Shown here one piece after another: positions 1 to 8,486 of a stretch of DNA of 15,915 nt. The notes beneath the pieces were generated by a model. The model was not told the DNA's origin, did not search any database, and saw nothing but the letters and a program-made list of their open reading frames with translations. The DNA comes from Cerioporus squamosus (lineage: Eukaryota; Basidiomycota; Agaricomycetes; Polyporales; Polyporaceae): assembly GCA_022592435.1 (NCBI GenBank), contig JABYQS010000658.1, forward strand, positions 1-15,915, read 5' to 3'. Position numbers and translations under genes: made by a program. Within the stretch, counting starts at the first letter, position 1. Each line of letters opens with the position of its first letter.

Positions 1-2520
1 AAATGGGAGCGGCCCCTGGTGTCTGTCGCCAAGCGGAAGGAGGTGAGTACAACATTCAAGCGACAGAGTGTGGCAATTTACTCACATTGTCACTTGTACC
101 AGCAAATCAAAAGTTGGTTCTACAACCGCCGTAACGGCACGCTGCAGGCTACCCAGAAGAAAAAGAAGCAGGAAGTCGACCTTGACTTCTCCGCCCCAAA
201 GAAAGCGGTCAAGCGCCAGGCGCATCAGGCATATGTCGACATCCACGGTGAACGCGTCCTGCCGATCATCAACGCCGAGTTCGAGGAGTACAAGAAGAAG
301 CCGTTACCTGAGGGCGAGAAGAGAATGGGGTGGCTGGAGTTCATGGGCGTGCGCGGGAAGGCGATGTTGGCGGAGGAGCCTGAGGATGTTCAGGCCGCGA
401 TGGAAGCTGCGCGGCTCAAGCTTCCGAAAGATGACGGGCTCGACATGTTTACGGACCCCGCGTCCGGTATAACGCGTCAAGACCAGCGCAAGCGCGCGAG
501 GACTATTCAGGAGTGAGTCCTCATCACATTCGGCTGTCAAGACACTCAATACTCACCTAAATCAAGACGCATCGACGCCCTTTCGAAGAAGATGCAGGGC
601 ATCGTGAAGAGCGTCGAGGCGCAGCTTGGATGGAAAGTCACTATCGTGACCGGCGGCCCGCGTCCGGACACTGGAGCATTCGTGACACAGTCGTGAGTGA
701 ACGTAAAGCGGCTTGCATCTTCCCGAGTTATACTCACAGAGTTGCACCCGCCTTTTCAGCTATCACTCGGGACAGACCGCGAACCTCGGCTTGATGTTTC
801 CCGATGCGTCTCCTAAGTGGGCGTTGTTCTTGGAGGAGTACGGGAAATTCGTCGTCAGTTGCTATAGTAAGTCCTCAATGTCTTCTTCTTGCATCCACGC
901 AACGTGTTCACGCTAGGCGTAATCAGCCCCCGATGCCGCAAAGAAACTGCATGAAGCCTACCAAGAGGCGCTCAGGGAGGACACTGAGGACGCGTTCACG
1001 TCTCGCGAGTCGTCCGCCAGTGCGAACCCGCCTCCCGACCCCAACACTCCCTCCTTCTCCGTCCAACTAGATCCCCCATCCATCGCCTCCTCCTCTACCG
1101 CTCTCCAGTTGCCATCTTCTGAGGCGGCCGTATCGTCCGCGTCGTCGGCTGAACTTGCAGCGCATACCGGAGACACTGCCTCTGGGATCAGTATACCTCA
1201 AGCGGACGCTCGCGAGCCCGGTGTCGCCAGGGCGAAGACTCCAGTAATGAGCTATGAGATGCAGCGACAAGCAAACGTTAAGAGGAATCAAGAACTCCTC
1301 GCCGCGCAAGGTCTGCTCGCCGCCGCGTCGAAAGTGAACAAGCCTGCTAAAAAGCCGCGTGCGCCTCGCGGGAGCAAGGTTGCTTCTATTCCTCCCACGT
1401 CCATCTCGACTCGGACGCGCGCTGCAGCCGCAGTGCACAGCGCTGCCCTGCAATCCCCTGCTCAGACCGACACCACCGACTCCCTGCCAACCACCTCGGA
1501 AGGGCCAGCGAACATCTCGGAAGGCGAGAACCCTGCCCCTGCGGGCCCTGGCGCGGCCTTGCCACAGATTCTCAAGACACCCGAGACGACACCCGGGCCC
1601 AGTGCTCACAGCGCGGATTCGTCCACTACTCCTCGTCTGTCGACACCGGAGTCTGCGTCGACATCTATCACCGCCCCTACCGCCATCTCGACTTCGGCAG
1701 CCACTCTGGCAGCTGCCTCTGGCCCCGCTCCTGCGGCATCTGTGTCCTCTGCATCGACCCTTGCTCCCCTTGGACCCCTGGTATCATCTGCCTCCTCTTC
1801 CCCGCCGCCTACAACTCCTGCTATCACGCCGTCCCAACATGCCGCTCCTACAAAGAAGACGATCCTCATACTCAATGTCGACGCGCCCGAATGGGTGATC
1901 AACGCGGTTGAATACTTCGAGTACTTTGGCGAGGAGGGCGGTGACAGGTGGGTCGACCTGGTGATGACCTGGCAGGCGTTCGAGATGCGACTGGGTTACC
2001 CAGAGAGCCGCGTGAGTACTCCTCATCGTCTAGCATCTGTATGACCCTCGTTGACTGACATCTATGTTGCTTACAGAAGAAGCAACATCATCTTCCAACC
2101 GCCCTGCGCCCCGACGAGGTCGCGCAATGGATGAAGGAAGGGCGCGATTATGAGAAGCTTCCGGAGGTCAACGACCCGATGGAGTTCGGCACCCGATGGG
2201 TGGCCTGGTGGGTGTCACTGCAACCAGCCTGTCGCCGCGTCGAGGGTTCATCTACCGCGCTCCACCGCGTCGTGCCCGCCGACAAGGCTGAATGGGAGCT
2301 CGTTTGGCGTGGAGGGCCTTGCGGGTTCTTTCTTGTTGTCATGGCACTTGCGTGGTGGCTTTATGCTGCGTCCGAGGCTGGAGGATCACTGCAGGACGTG
2401 TACGATGCCATCAGTGATGTACATTGGGTGTGTACGACGGTTATGGAGGCGCACAGCGCGCCAAAGCGCGCCGCTGACGATGAGCTCTCCGGTGCTGACA
2501 AGCAGCCTCGATTAGATTGA
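1..2520 (+). CDS. Dispersed agaricomycete family protein with WF-x-NRR motif, 5' partial, six exons visible
   Basis: Function unknown. Exons 1-42, 103-512, 567-692, 760-866, 927-2011 and 2077-2520 join in one frame through GT-AG introns of 60, 54, 67, 60 and 65 nt, giving 737 residues to a TGA; the start lies left of the window. Residues 15-25 hold a basic helix with WFYNRR. Then come a KRQAHQAY segment, a 'GW-x-x-x-x-x-GGP' segment (about 165-180) and 'SYHSG' (about 193). A long Ser/Thr/Pro/Ala-rich stretch (about 245-530, with a KKPRAPRGSK patch) links to a Trp-rich C-terminal domain (about 540-715, with WWVSLQP and ALAWWLY) and a basic tail. From memory, this order (WF/NH motif, GGP-YHSG, disordered linker, Trp-rich C-terminus) is that of a multi-copy agaricomycete family with no assigned role. 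The acceptor at 926 is preferred over 916, which gives an early stop. A nuclear location is inferred only from the basic patches. Confidence 0.85.
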
Positions 2521-2758
2521 GAACAATGTCGTCTTGATAGTCGTGCACCCTCTCTTCACCGTTCTCCGCCATTGCTGGTACCCTCCCCCATATTAGTCCT
2601 ATATCTGTTTGCCTTCTATTATGCCCTGCCGCTCCCTTTGAGTAATAGTATGTGCTAGTAATACCTAAGATGCAATGTTATCATTGTTCTGAACTTGCTT
2701 GCCGCTGTTGTAGTAGTCCTATACTGGAATATTGATGCAAGTAATCAAGTCCTGAGTG
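2521..2758. other. Gene-free 3' flank of the first gene
   Basis: Between the stop at 2520 and the tandem array there is no convincing coding exon or RNA gene. Base composition drifts from GC-rich to TA-rich, with many TA and CTAG-like steps. This stretch should contain the first gene's 3' UTR, but I see no perfect AATAAA in it. Confidence 0.5.
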
Positions 2759-3431
2759 AAACTACGACTGCAATTATAAGGCCTGGACCTGCCCAGCAGC
2801 TGCTAGTATTTCTGAGCCAAATCGGGAAGCCTGCGTCGAACTACGACTGCAATTATAAGGCCTGGACCTGCCCAGCAGCTGCCAGTATTTCTGCGCCGAA
2901 TCGGGAAGCCTGCGTCGAACTACGACTGCAATTATAAGGCCTGGACCTGCCCAGCAGCTGCCAGTATTTCTGCGCCGAATCGGGAAGCCTGCGTCGAACT
3001 ACGACTGCAATTATAAGGCCTGGACCTGCCCAGCAGCTGCCAGTATTTCTGCGCCGAATCGGGAAGCCTGCGTCGAACTACGACTGCAATTATAAGGCCT
3101 GGACCTGCCCAGCAGCTGCCAGTATTTCTGCGCCGAATCGGGAAGCCTGCGTCGAACTACGACTGCAATTATAAGGCCTGGACCTGCCCAGCAGCTGCCA
3201 GTATTTCTGCGCCGAATCGGGAAGCCTGCGTCGAACTACGACTGCAATTATAAGGCCTGGACCTGCCCAGCAGCTGCCAGTATTTCTGCGCCGAATCGGG
3301 AAGCCTGCGTCGAACTACGACTGCAATTATAAGGCCTGGACCTGCCCAGCAGCTGCCAGTATTTCTGAGCCAAATCGGGAAGCCTGCGTCGAACTACGAC
3401 TGCAATTATAAGGCCTGACCTGCAGCTGCTA
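2759..3431. repeat. 79-bp tandem repeat array, 8 full units plus a partial ninth
   Basis: The segment CTACGACTGCAATTATAAGG begins at 2762, 2841, 2920, 2999, 3078, 3157, 3236, 3315 and 3394, an exact 79-bp period. Units 2-7 are identical by eye. Unit 8 differs at two sites (TGAGCCAAAT for TGCGCCGAAT). Unit 1 carries those two plus a C-to-T change in GCTGCCAG. The ninth unit is partial: small deletions follow GGCCTG and similarity ends near 3431. Each unit holds one TTATAA, one GCAGCTGC palindrome and about six CpGs. Since 79 is not a multiple of 3, successive units fall in different frames, so the array is unlikely to encode protein. This is a minisatellite; units abut with no spacers. Confidence 0.97.
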
Positions 3432-3800
3432 TCGTAGGACTCCCACCCTCAATTATAAAAGCAATTACTAGAGATCTAATCTGCTTAGGCTATCACACCA
3501 CCCATAACACTGGTTTGATGCCTATATTGATCGAATCTATCTAATCGGGATCTCTCCTGGCAGAGAATTATAACCTTTATACAAGACCGCTCCTAGGCTC
3601 CCCAGGTATATTACAATCATATTAGAAGGCCAGGCTAGGCTTCCCTGGCCTCCATTACAATTCTATTACAATCCCCTCATCATATTATAACTGGGTGGCC
3701 CTAGCCCAATAATACAGAGTTGTATTAAAAATCCCCCACTGAATACACAACTGATGCACCATACTTCTGGCTAGTTATAATATAATAGTGGAAACCACTG
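3432..3800. repeat. TA-rich, CpG-depleted block, probable degenerate repeat or transposon remnant
   Basis: Composition changes sharply after the array. The block is rich in TA, CTAG, TTAG and ATTACAA words. I count only about four CpG in roughly 370 bp, whereas the genes on both sides are full of CpG. TTATAA recurs at 3453, 3568, 3685 and 3775. There is no open frame of interest. CpG loss with TpA gain is the footprint of methylation and deamination of repeats, which is known for basidiomycete transposons. No terminal inverted repeat or target duplication could be identified by eye. The right edge runs into the truncated minus-strand gene. That this is an inserted element is inference. Confidence 0.6.
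3628..3650. repeat. Short inverted repeat, 7-bp stem
   Basis: GGCCAGG at 3628-3634 and CCTGGCC at 3644-3650 are perfect reverse complements around a 9-nt loop, inside the TA-rich block. This could be a relict of a mobile-element terminus or chance; no function is evident. Confidence 0.5.
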
Positions 3801-4343
3801 GTGCGAGCTCAAGCCTGACTCTCTTCCCGATCCCGCTGAGGTATGACAGGTCACCTTGCATGCACCCATTCGTTGCCGCATATGTGTCTTCCCCTCGGCG
3901 TCCATATCCCTCCACACCGACGAAGTGCTGCACCAACTCCTCCACGTGCGAGAGCGGCGTGTAGAAGTCGAAGTCGTTCACGTCGTCGAATATGGGGCAC
4001 ACGAGCTGAACGACGGCTGAACCGGCGAGGACCGCCCCGCATCGTCGCATCACGTCGTGTAACGCATCCACATCGGTGACAACTCTGTTGCCTACGCGGT
4101 GAGCAACGCGATCCACTCATGTGTGCTCCTTACACTGACCTTCCGAAGAGAGCCTGATGGCGACGTGCGATTTCTGCTCTCGCGAGGTTTCGAATCCTGT
4201 ATGACACGCCCGATAGAGGCGACATCGTAGTAGCGGGGTTGGCCTGTTCGACTACGCCCTGTAGAACGCTGAGCGGTAACTTGGCTGTAGCGCATGGTGA
4301 GCGAACCTCGCATCCGCCGTTAACACCAAGACTCACTGTGCAT
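3775..4343 (-). pseudogene. F-box/nucleotidyltransferase-like protein (family F), C-terminally truncated
   Basis: Function unproven. Exons on the minus strand are 4343-4337, 4284-4140 and 4084-3775, with introns of 52 and 55 nt, giving 153 residues. The first exon is only 7 nt (Met-His plus one base); it is chosen because the frame has no earlier ATG before a stop. Residues 4-50 resemble a degenerate F-box (KLPLSVLQ...GVSYRIRNLA). Residues 66-93 resemble a nucleotidyltransferase core, with Gly-Ser at 72-73 and D-F-D-F-Y at 88-92. The paralogue at 6187-7143 aligns along the length (MTRLRQVS with MSPLSGVS; ALFAPVV with ALFGRVV) but is 318 residues. Here similarity stops near residue 143, and the last codons and the stop (TTA of a TTATAA, 3775-3780) lie in the TA-rich block. 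The second half of the family fold is missing. It may still be expressed as a short protein; I call it a truncated pseudogene. Confidence 0.7.
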
Positions 4344-5149
4344 CTTCTCGCGCAGAGCTTCTCGTCTCGTCCCGGCATAACTCACACCGCCCGTATTGTA
4401 TGCGATCCTTGGTCAATCTGCGTCGAAATCTGCACGCTGTCCGGAACAAGGCTCGGTCCTTCGGTCGCTCGCAATTTGCACGCAAGCCTGCTGCTGCCAT
4501 ACTCCGATTGCCCGCCCCTGGACCGAAAGGTATGCCCGCCCCGCTTCAGTCCAGGTTCCGTCTCAGAAAGCAGAAGTTCAATTTGCCCTCGTCTTGGTCT
4601 AGATCCCCAGCAGCATACCGATTACATGCACATTCACGGAGCCTCTCCCCTGCCGTTCCATGAGAATGACATAACCGATACGGTATTGCTGAGGGCTCTG
4701 CGTCCTCCGTCAGTACGCCAAGCTCGCAGTCGACTGTAGCAATTGACGAGTCCTCCCACCTGCCGCTCATGCGTCTGCACCGAATTTTCCGTACTCTGTG
4801 ACATGATGCCCAAGCTACGGTTGAACGTGAGCACCGATCCGTCGTCCAGGACGCTTTTTTACTAACCTTTTTCCGACGTGACGTGCTCAGCAAAAAAGTG
4901 TTCGTTGTTCCGGTATGCACGGCTGCTGTAAAATATCGCACCCCATCCTGCGGCCACCTCGCACCCCGGATCCCGACATCGCTTCGATCACGCGCTCCAC
5001 GTCGTGCCTGCTTACGGGCCCTCCATTTTTTGTGCTGCCCGAAGCGAGTCTTCAGAAAAAAGGTTAAGACAGTACGCGTATGACGTGTCTCCCAGCGCAC
5101 TTTTAAAGCTAACACCGATCGCCAGCCTAGCCTCCATCACCCGTCAAGC
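4344..5149. other. Divergent intergenic region between the truncated F gene and the first B gene
   Basis: About 800 bp with open frames on both strands (for example 4546-5115 minus) but no recognisable domain and no convincing exon chain. It should hold the promoters of the two divergent flanking genes. It contains paired T6/A6 tracts (4855-4897 and 5026-5061) and TGACGTG-type words near 4878 and 5080. Confidence 0.45.
4855..5106. promoter_or_regulatory. Candidate promoter: paired oligo-T/oligo-A tracts and TTTTAAAG box
   Basis: T6 at 4855-4860 faces A6 at 4892-4897, and T6 at 5026-5031 faces A6 at 5056-5061. A TTTTAAAG element near 5101 lies about 45-50 bp upstream of the ATG at 5150 and could serve as a TATA-like box. 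T6/A7 tracts also occur upstream of the paralogue at 10119 (9904-9909 and 9986-9992). Poly(dA:dT) tracts are known to exclude nucleosomes at fungal promoters; their role here is inference. Confidence 0.3.
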
Positions 5150-6088
5150 ATGTCTCGTGCAAGGTGTGCACCGTACTCCCTGTCATCTGCTCACTAACCC
5201 ACTCTGACTCCTCCCAGATCTGAGCCTCCACTCTCCGATGGCACCGCACTCCGTGAGCCTTCGGCGGAGAAGGTCGTCATGAGGACGTATCGCAAGGACC
5301 TGCTTGAGATACCGCGCGCAATTGCCGCCACCGTGACAATGCGAGACTTCTTGTATGTCACATCTTTATTCTTCGCATCGCTCGCTCACACCACTACAGC
5401 AAGTTAGATGCCATGGCGCGTTTCACGGATGCGGTGGTCGGGATTTACTCCCTAGGTGCCGTGCCCGCCAACGCCACGTGGGGGGCGCGCATGCGCGAAC
5501 GCTTCCTGTGCGTCGACAACTTGGACGCCTCTATCTGGGTGATTGGCTGCCTGGAAGATGCTTCTTACGAGACCCATGCGCAGTACAAGCCTACTTTAAC
5601 TGTCAAAGTACAGCTGCTGCGCGAGACTGATCGTCTGCGCCTCGCAAGTCTCAACCGCCGGACCTCGCCGAAATCTAGTATGTATCGTTATCGTCTGCAT
5701 CGTCCACCGATAACTGACAAATTACATCGCAGGGGAGCTTTCCGACGCTGAAGACACCCTGGTCGCTATCGCGAACATCCCCGATCCTCAATCGGTAATA
5801 CAGCCTCCCGTTCTTCCTCCACACTGAACGCTCTGACAGACAACCTAGGTATTCCGGCACCTCTACGATGGAAGCGCGTCCTTCAATTTCCAGGCGAACA
5901 TGGGCCGACTTGGCGTGAATGACTTCGTCCCTGGCGACATTGTGTTGGCGGAGTGTAGCTTCGTGCGCTCCTCCCGGGACCGCTGGGCTACATGGTCTGT
6001 CAACTTCGAGCTCCAGGCTCTGACCCTCCTCCATCGCGCGACGCGCACTAGTTGCGGCAGGAGCAGCCGGTACCGAGGTGGACTGTAG
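5150..6088 (+). CDS. Family B protein, copy 1 (beta-rich, GD-I-V motif), complete
   Basis: Function unknown. Exons 5150-5163, 5218-5352, 5400-5677, 5733-5794 and 5849-6088 join through introns of 54, 47, 55 and 54 nt to give 242 residues. The start is the only ATG before the first donor; the first exon is just 14 nt. The N-terminus is short and charged, with no signal peptide or membrane segment. The middle (about 50-160) alternates predicted strands, including VKVQLL. The last exon (residues 164-242) follows a phase-0 intron and carries PGDIVLAEC (GD at 192-193), then W-x-V-x-F-E-L-x-A-L-x-L-L at 212-224. The same last-exon plan is seen in the genes at 8487, 10119 and 12571. Beta-strand spacing around the GD motif suggests a small barrel, perhaps OB-like, but this is inference. 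The next gene starts 98 bp downstream on the same strand. Confidence 0.75.
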
Positions 6089-6186
6089 ACGTCATTTCCG
6101 TGTTGCCCCTTAGCCCGTTTCGTCGACAGGCGTCTGTACCGTAATGATACATATTCTAGAGCCCACATTCGACCCCGTCACGCACC

Positions 6187-7143
6187 ATGTATCCGCCGTC
6201 AACCCCCGCCAGTGCATCCTTCATCCCTGGCTTCCTGCCCGAGCTCACGAGGGCTGTCATGGATCTCCTCGACGGCGACGACATGACCAGGCTCCGGCAG
6301 GTATCACGGCTCGCTGAAACACACGTCATCTCCACTATCCACATACGCTCCCGTGCCCTATTCGCACCCGTCGTCTGGGATTACGAGCGCCTCGTCAACG
6401 CCTTCGACGACAACCACGCCGTAGTCGGTGGACCAGGAGCTGTCTACATCCTCTTCCCCAACCATACTCTCCCGGACTACATCCACATCTACATGCCGCA
6501 TGATCAGTACTACGATGTCATTCGCTACCTCGAGCGGAGGGAACGCTTCGCAGCTGACCCTCTCGTTGCTCATCTCCGCCCTGGCGAGACGTTCCCCAAG
6601 GGCATCGCCAATATAGTTCGCCTCACCAAGGGTCGTCTCACGATCGACGCCATTCAAAGCCCGAACCGTTCCCCCCTGTACCCAATCACTTCCGCGCTAC
6701 ACACTGGCTACTTCAACTACGTCTCTGTCCGATCGTATGGCTCCAGCTACCCCTCCCTCACGCGCCAGCACTGCGCTCTCTTGAACCCTATCCGACTTGA
6801 CAAGTTCCTTCAAGTGCCGAAAGATCAACAGGAGGACGCGGATCGTTGGGTGAAGTTGGGCTGGACGCTGCAGGTTGAGTGGGAGGACTGGAGCCCCGGG
6901 GGAGTTTGCGATGGAGTTGACTCCGTCGGATGTGCGTGCGCCGTACGAGCCTTTGGAGACCGGTTGTCCTTCAGCGGCTCCTCTGCACCCATCGCCAGTG
7001 CACGCGCTCGTAAACCCGGACCCATCGAGACCGTGACCGCAGTTTGGTGGCGCGGAGGGCATACCTGCGCCCCGACGTGCCACAGCGGGCACGCTATCAT
7101 CAGACCTGGAGCACGTACTTGCTTACGACAGATTCTACGCTAG
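6187..7143 (+). CDS. F-box/nucleotidyltransferase-like protein (family F), intact, intronless
   Basis: This is the only full-length family-F copy here: 318 residues, one exon, ATG in good context (cgcaccATG). Residues 13-50 form a degenerate F-box-like helix set (FLPELTRAV...MTRLRQVS). Residues 78-104 match the nucleotidyltransferase-like core: Gly-Gly at 81-82, then D97-Y-I-H100-I-Y102. The truncated copy has D-F-D-F-Y there and the frameshifted copy S-L-D-V-Y, so the Asp expected for metal binding is His in this copy. Residues 140-180 (IVRLTKG, LTIDAIQS, FNYVSV) are further strands. The C-terminal 80 residues are Cys/Trp-rich (C249, C251, TAVWWRGG, C294, C298). In known biology an F-box would recruit a target to an SCF ubiquitin ligase; here the F-box is weak and the role is inference. 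It is possibly a catalytically inactive ligand- or nucleotide-binding relative. Confidence 0.85.
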   Translation: MYPPSTPASASFIPGFLPELTRAVMDLLDGDDMTRLRQVSRLAETHVISTIHIRSRALFAPVVWDYERLVNAFDDNHAVVGGPGAVYILFPNHTLPDYIHIYMPHDQYYDVIRYLERRERFAADPLVAHLRPGETFPKGIANIVRLTKGRLTIDAIQSPNRSPLYPITSALHTGYFNYVSVRSYGSSYPSLTRQHCALLNPIRLDKFLQVPKDQQEDADRWVKLGWTLQVEWEDWSPGGVCDGVDSVGCACAVRAFGDRLSFSGSSAPIASARARKPGPIETVTAVWWRGGHTCAPTCHSGHAIIRPGARTCLRQILR

Positions 7144-7442
7144 TGTCCATATTGTACCGTTTCTGTGTATCGCGTATCTTTGTAACCCTCATGTTACCCT
7201 CCACTGCGGGCCAATATTTCCTTTCATGGATTCTCGTCTAGGTATAGAGCCATGGTTAAGCTCTGCGCAGTACGTCACGCGATCTCTCGATATACATCTC
7301 CATATCCCATTGAGGCCTGGGCTGTTCTCCGAGCCTGCATTATTCCGCCTGTTAACCGACCGAACAACGCTCCGCTAGGCGTCCTTGTCTCTCTCACCGT
7401 GTTCACCCCGCAGAGAATCTCAGTCCTCTTCCTGCTATCACC
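7144..7442. other. Gene-free gap between two family-F copies
   Basis: About 300 bp in tandem orientation. It should contain the 3' UTR of the intact F gene and the former promoter of the frameshifted copy. An ATG at 7252 opens a long frame that runs into the pseudogene, but its first 60 or so codons show no family similarity. I see no repeat and no RNA gene. Confidence 0.4.
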
Positions 7443-8340
7443 ATGCACGAGCACATCCCTCCCCACCTCCAACTTCACGTATGCAAGTTCTTGCCACTAC
7501 CCCGCCCTCCTGTCGCTTCGGCTGTCCTCTCACAAGTACCTGGAGCTCGTGAAGGACGCCCTCACCAGAAGCTGTGCGAAGTTGTCGCCCCCGTTCATCC
7601 CTAAAGCGGAGGAGTTCATCCACATGCTCAATGTCCTCGACGCGTTCATAGGTGGCGACGGTGCCTCTCCTTCCTCCTCCGAGACGAGCCCATTGACGTC
7701 GACAGCCTCGACGTCTACGTCGGGAACATCGAGGAAAGTATCTTGTCCTACCACCTCACCTTCACCCAGGGGGCCTACGAGGTCCCTTGCCCACACCCGA
7801 GTCAGAACGCCTCCCCTTCATGGCTGCCCGAACACGGCGTGGAGAGCGTCATCAGATGTGTACTACCAAAGGCGATATCAACATCTACTGCACCGCCACA
7901 TACCAGAGCGATCACCCTCACGCCATCGCACGGTCATCGTCGACAATCCACTTCCTCCTACGTCAACGGCCGGGTACTGCGGTACTGGCTACCCATCGCT
8001 CTTGTTCCAGCACAAGGGGCTTCTCAGCGATGGTGACCCCGACGACACCGACTACACGCAACTGTACATCTCCCGGGGCTTTGACATCCGCTTAACCGCT
8101 CGCGCGTGGCCGGAGTTCCGCCATGCGGGCGAGCCCTGCGCAGCGCACAAATGGTCGTGCACAGCCCAAGCCCGGCGGTTCACCGATCGTGGGGCCCTGT
8201 TCTTCCGTTTCGAACCATTCGCTTATCCTACCCTGCACTGCACCGTCATCTGGAGACTCGACCGTCGACCGTGCGGAGGCCAATGTTTGATGGACGGACT
8301 GGGGATTCTGCGAGAATGGCAGATCTTCGACTCGTTATGA
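7443..8340 (+). pseudogene. F-box/nucleotidyltransferase-like gene (family F), broken by about five frameshifts
   Basis: Family similarity runs through this stretch but hops frames. An ATG at 7443 opens the F-box start (IPPHLQLHVCKFLP). Near 7495-7505 the match moves to another frame (YPALLSLRLSS...FIGGDG). Near 7660-7666 it moves again (SFLLRDEP, SLDVYVGN); one missing base after GGTGC explains this. Near 7785-7805 it moves to the third frame (KGDINIYCTA), near 7945-7960 back (YVNGRVL), and near 7980 to the frame of YPSLLFQHKGLL, which runs to the stop at 8340. None of the shifts sits on a usable GT-AG intron. The ancestral protein would be about 300 residues, like the neighbour at 6187. A single 362-codon open frame (7252-8340) spans the locus but is only partly the ancestral frame. 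Assembly indels are the alternative, but all neighbours are clean. Confidence 0.75.
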
Positions 8341-8486
8341 TGGACTCTGTACGTCGCTCCGTCCACATGTATTTCCCTCTTCATACGCGCCTCCCGGCTC
8401 TCGCTTGTACTTCACAAAAAACATGTATAGCACCACCGTCTCATACACGCTGTAATACACCGCTAATGCACGTCGATCACACCCGC

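Noticed and set aside
911..926. Alternative acceptor at 916 for intron 4 of the first gene
   Set aside because: It gives a stop within about 13 codons; the acceptor ending at 926 keeps the frame open for the rest of the exon.
2695..2937. 80-codon frame through the first repeat units
   Set aside because: The repeat length is not a multiple of three, so the frame changes with each unit; there is no conserved peptide.
2759..3431. CRISPR-like array
   Set aside because: The 79-bp units abut directly with no unique spacers, and the context is fungal; it is a minisatellite.
3432..3800. Named transposon (for example a piggyBac-type element or a solo LTR)
   Set aside because: TTATAA words are common here, but no terminal repeats, target duplication or transposase remnant could be seen by eye.
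4546..5115. 189-codon minus-strand open frame
   Set aside because: Basic, low-similarity sequence with no domain. It lies in the divergent promoter region and shows no splice or start support.
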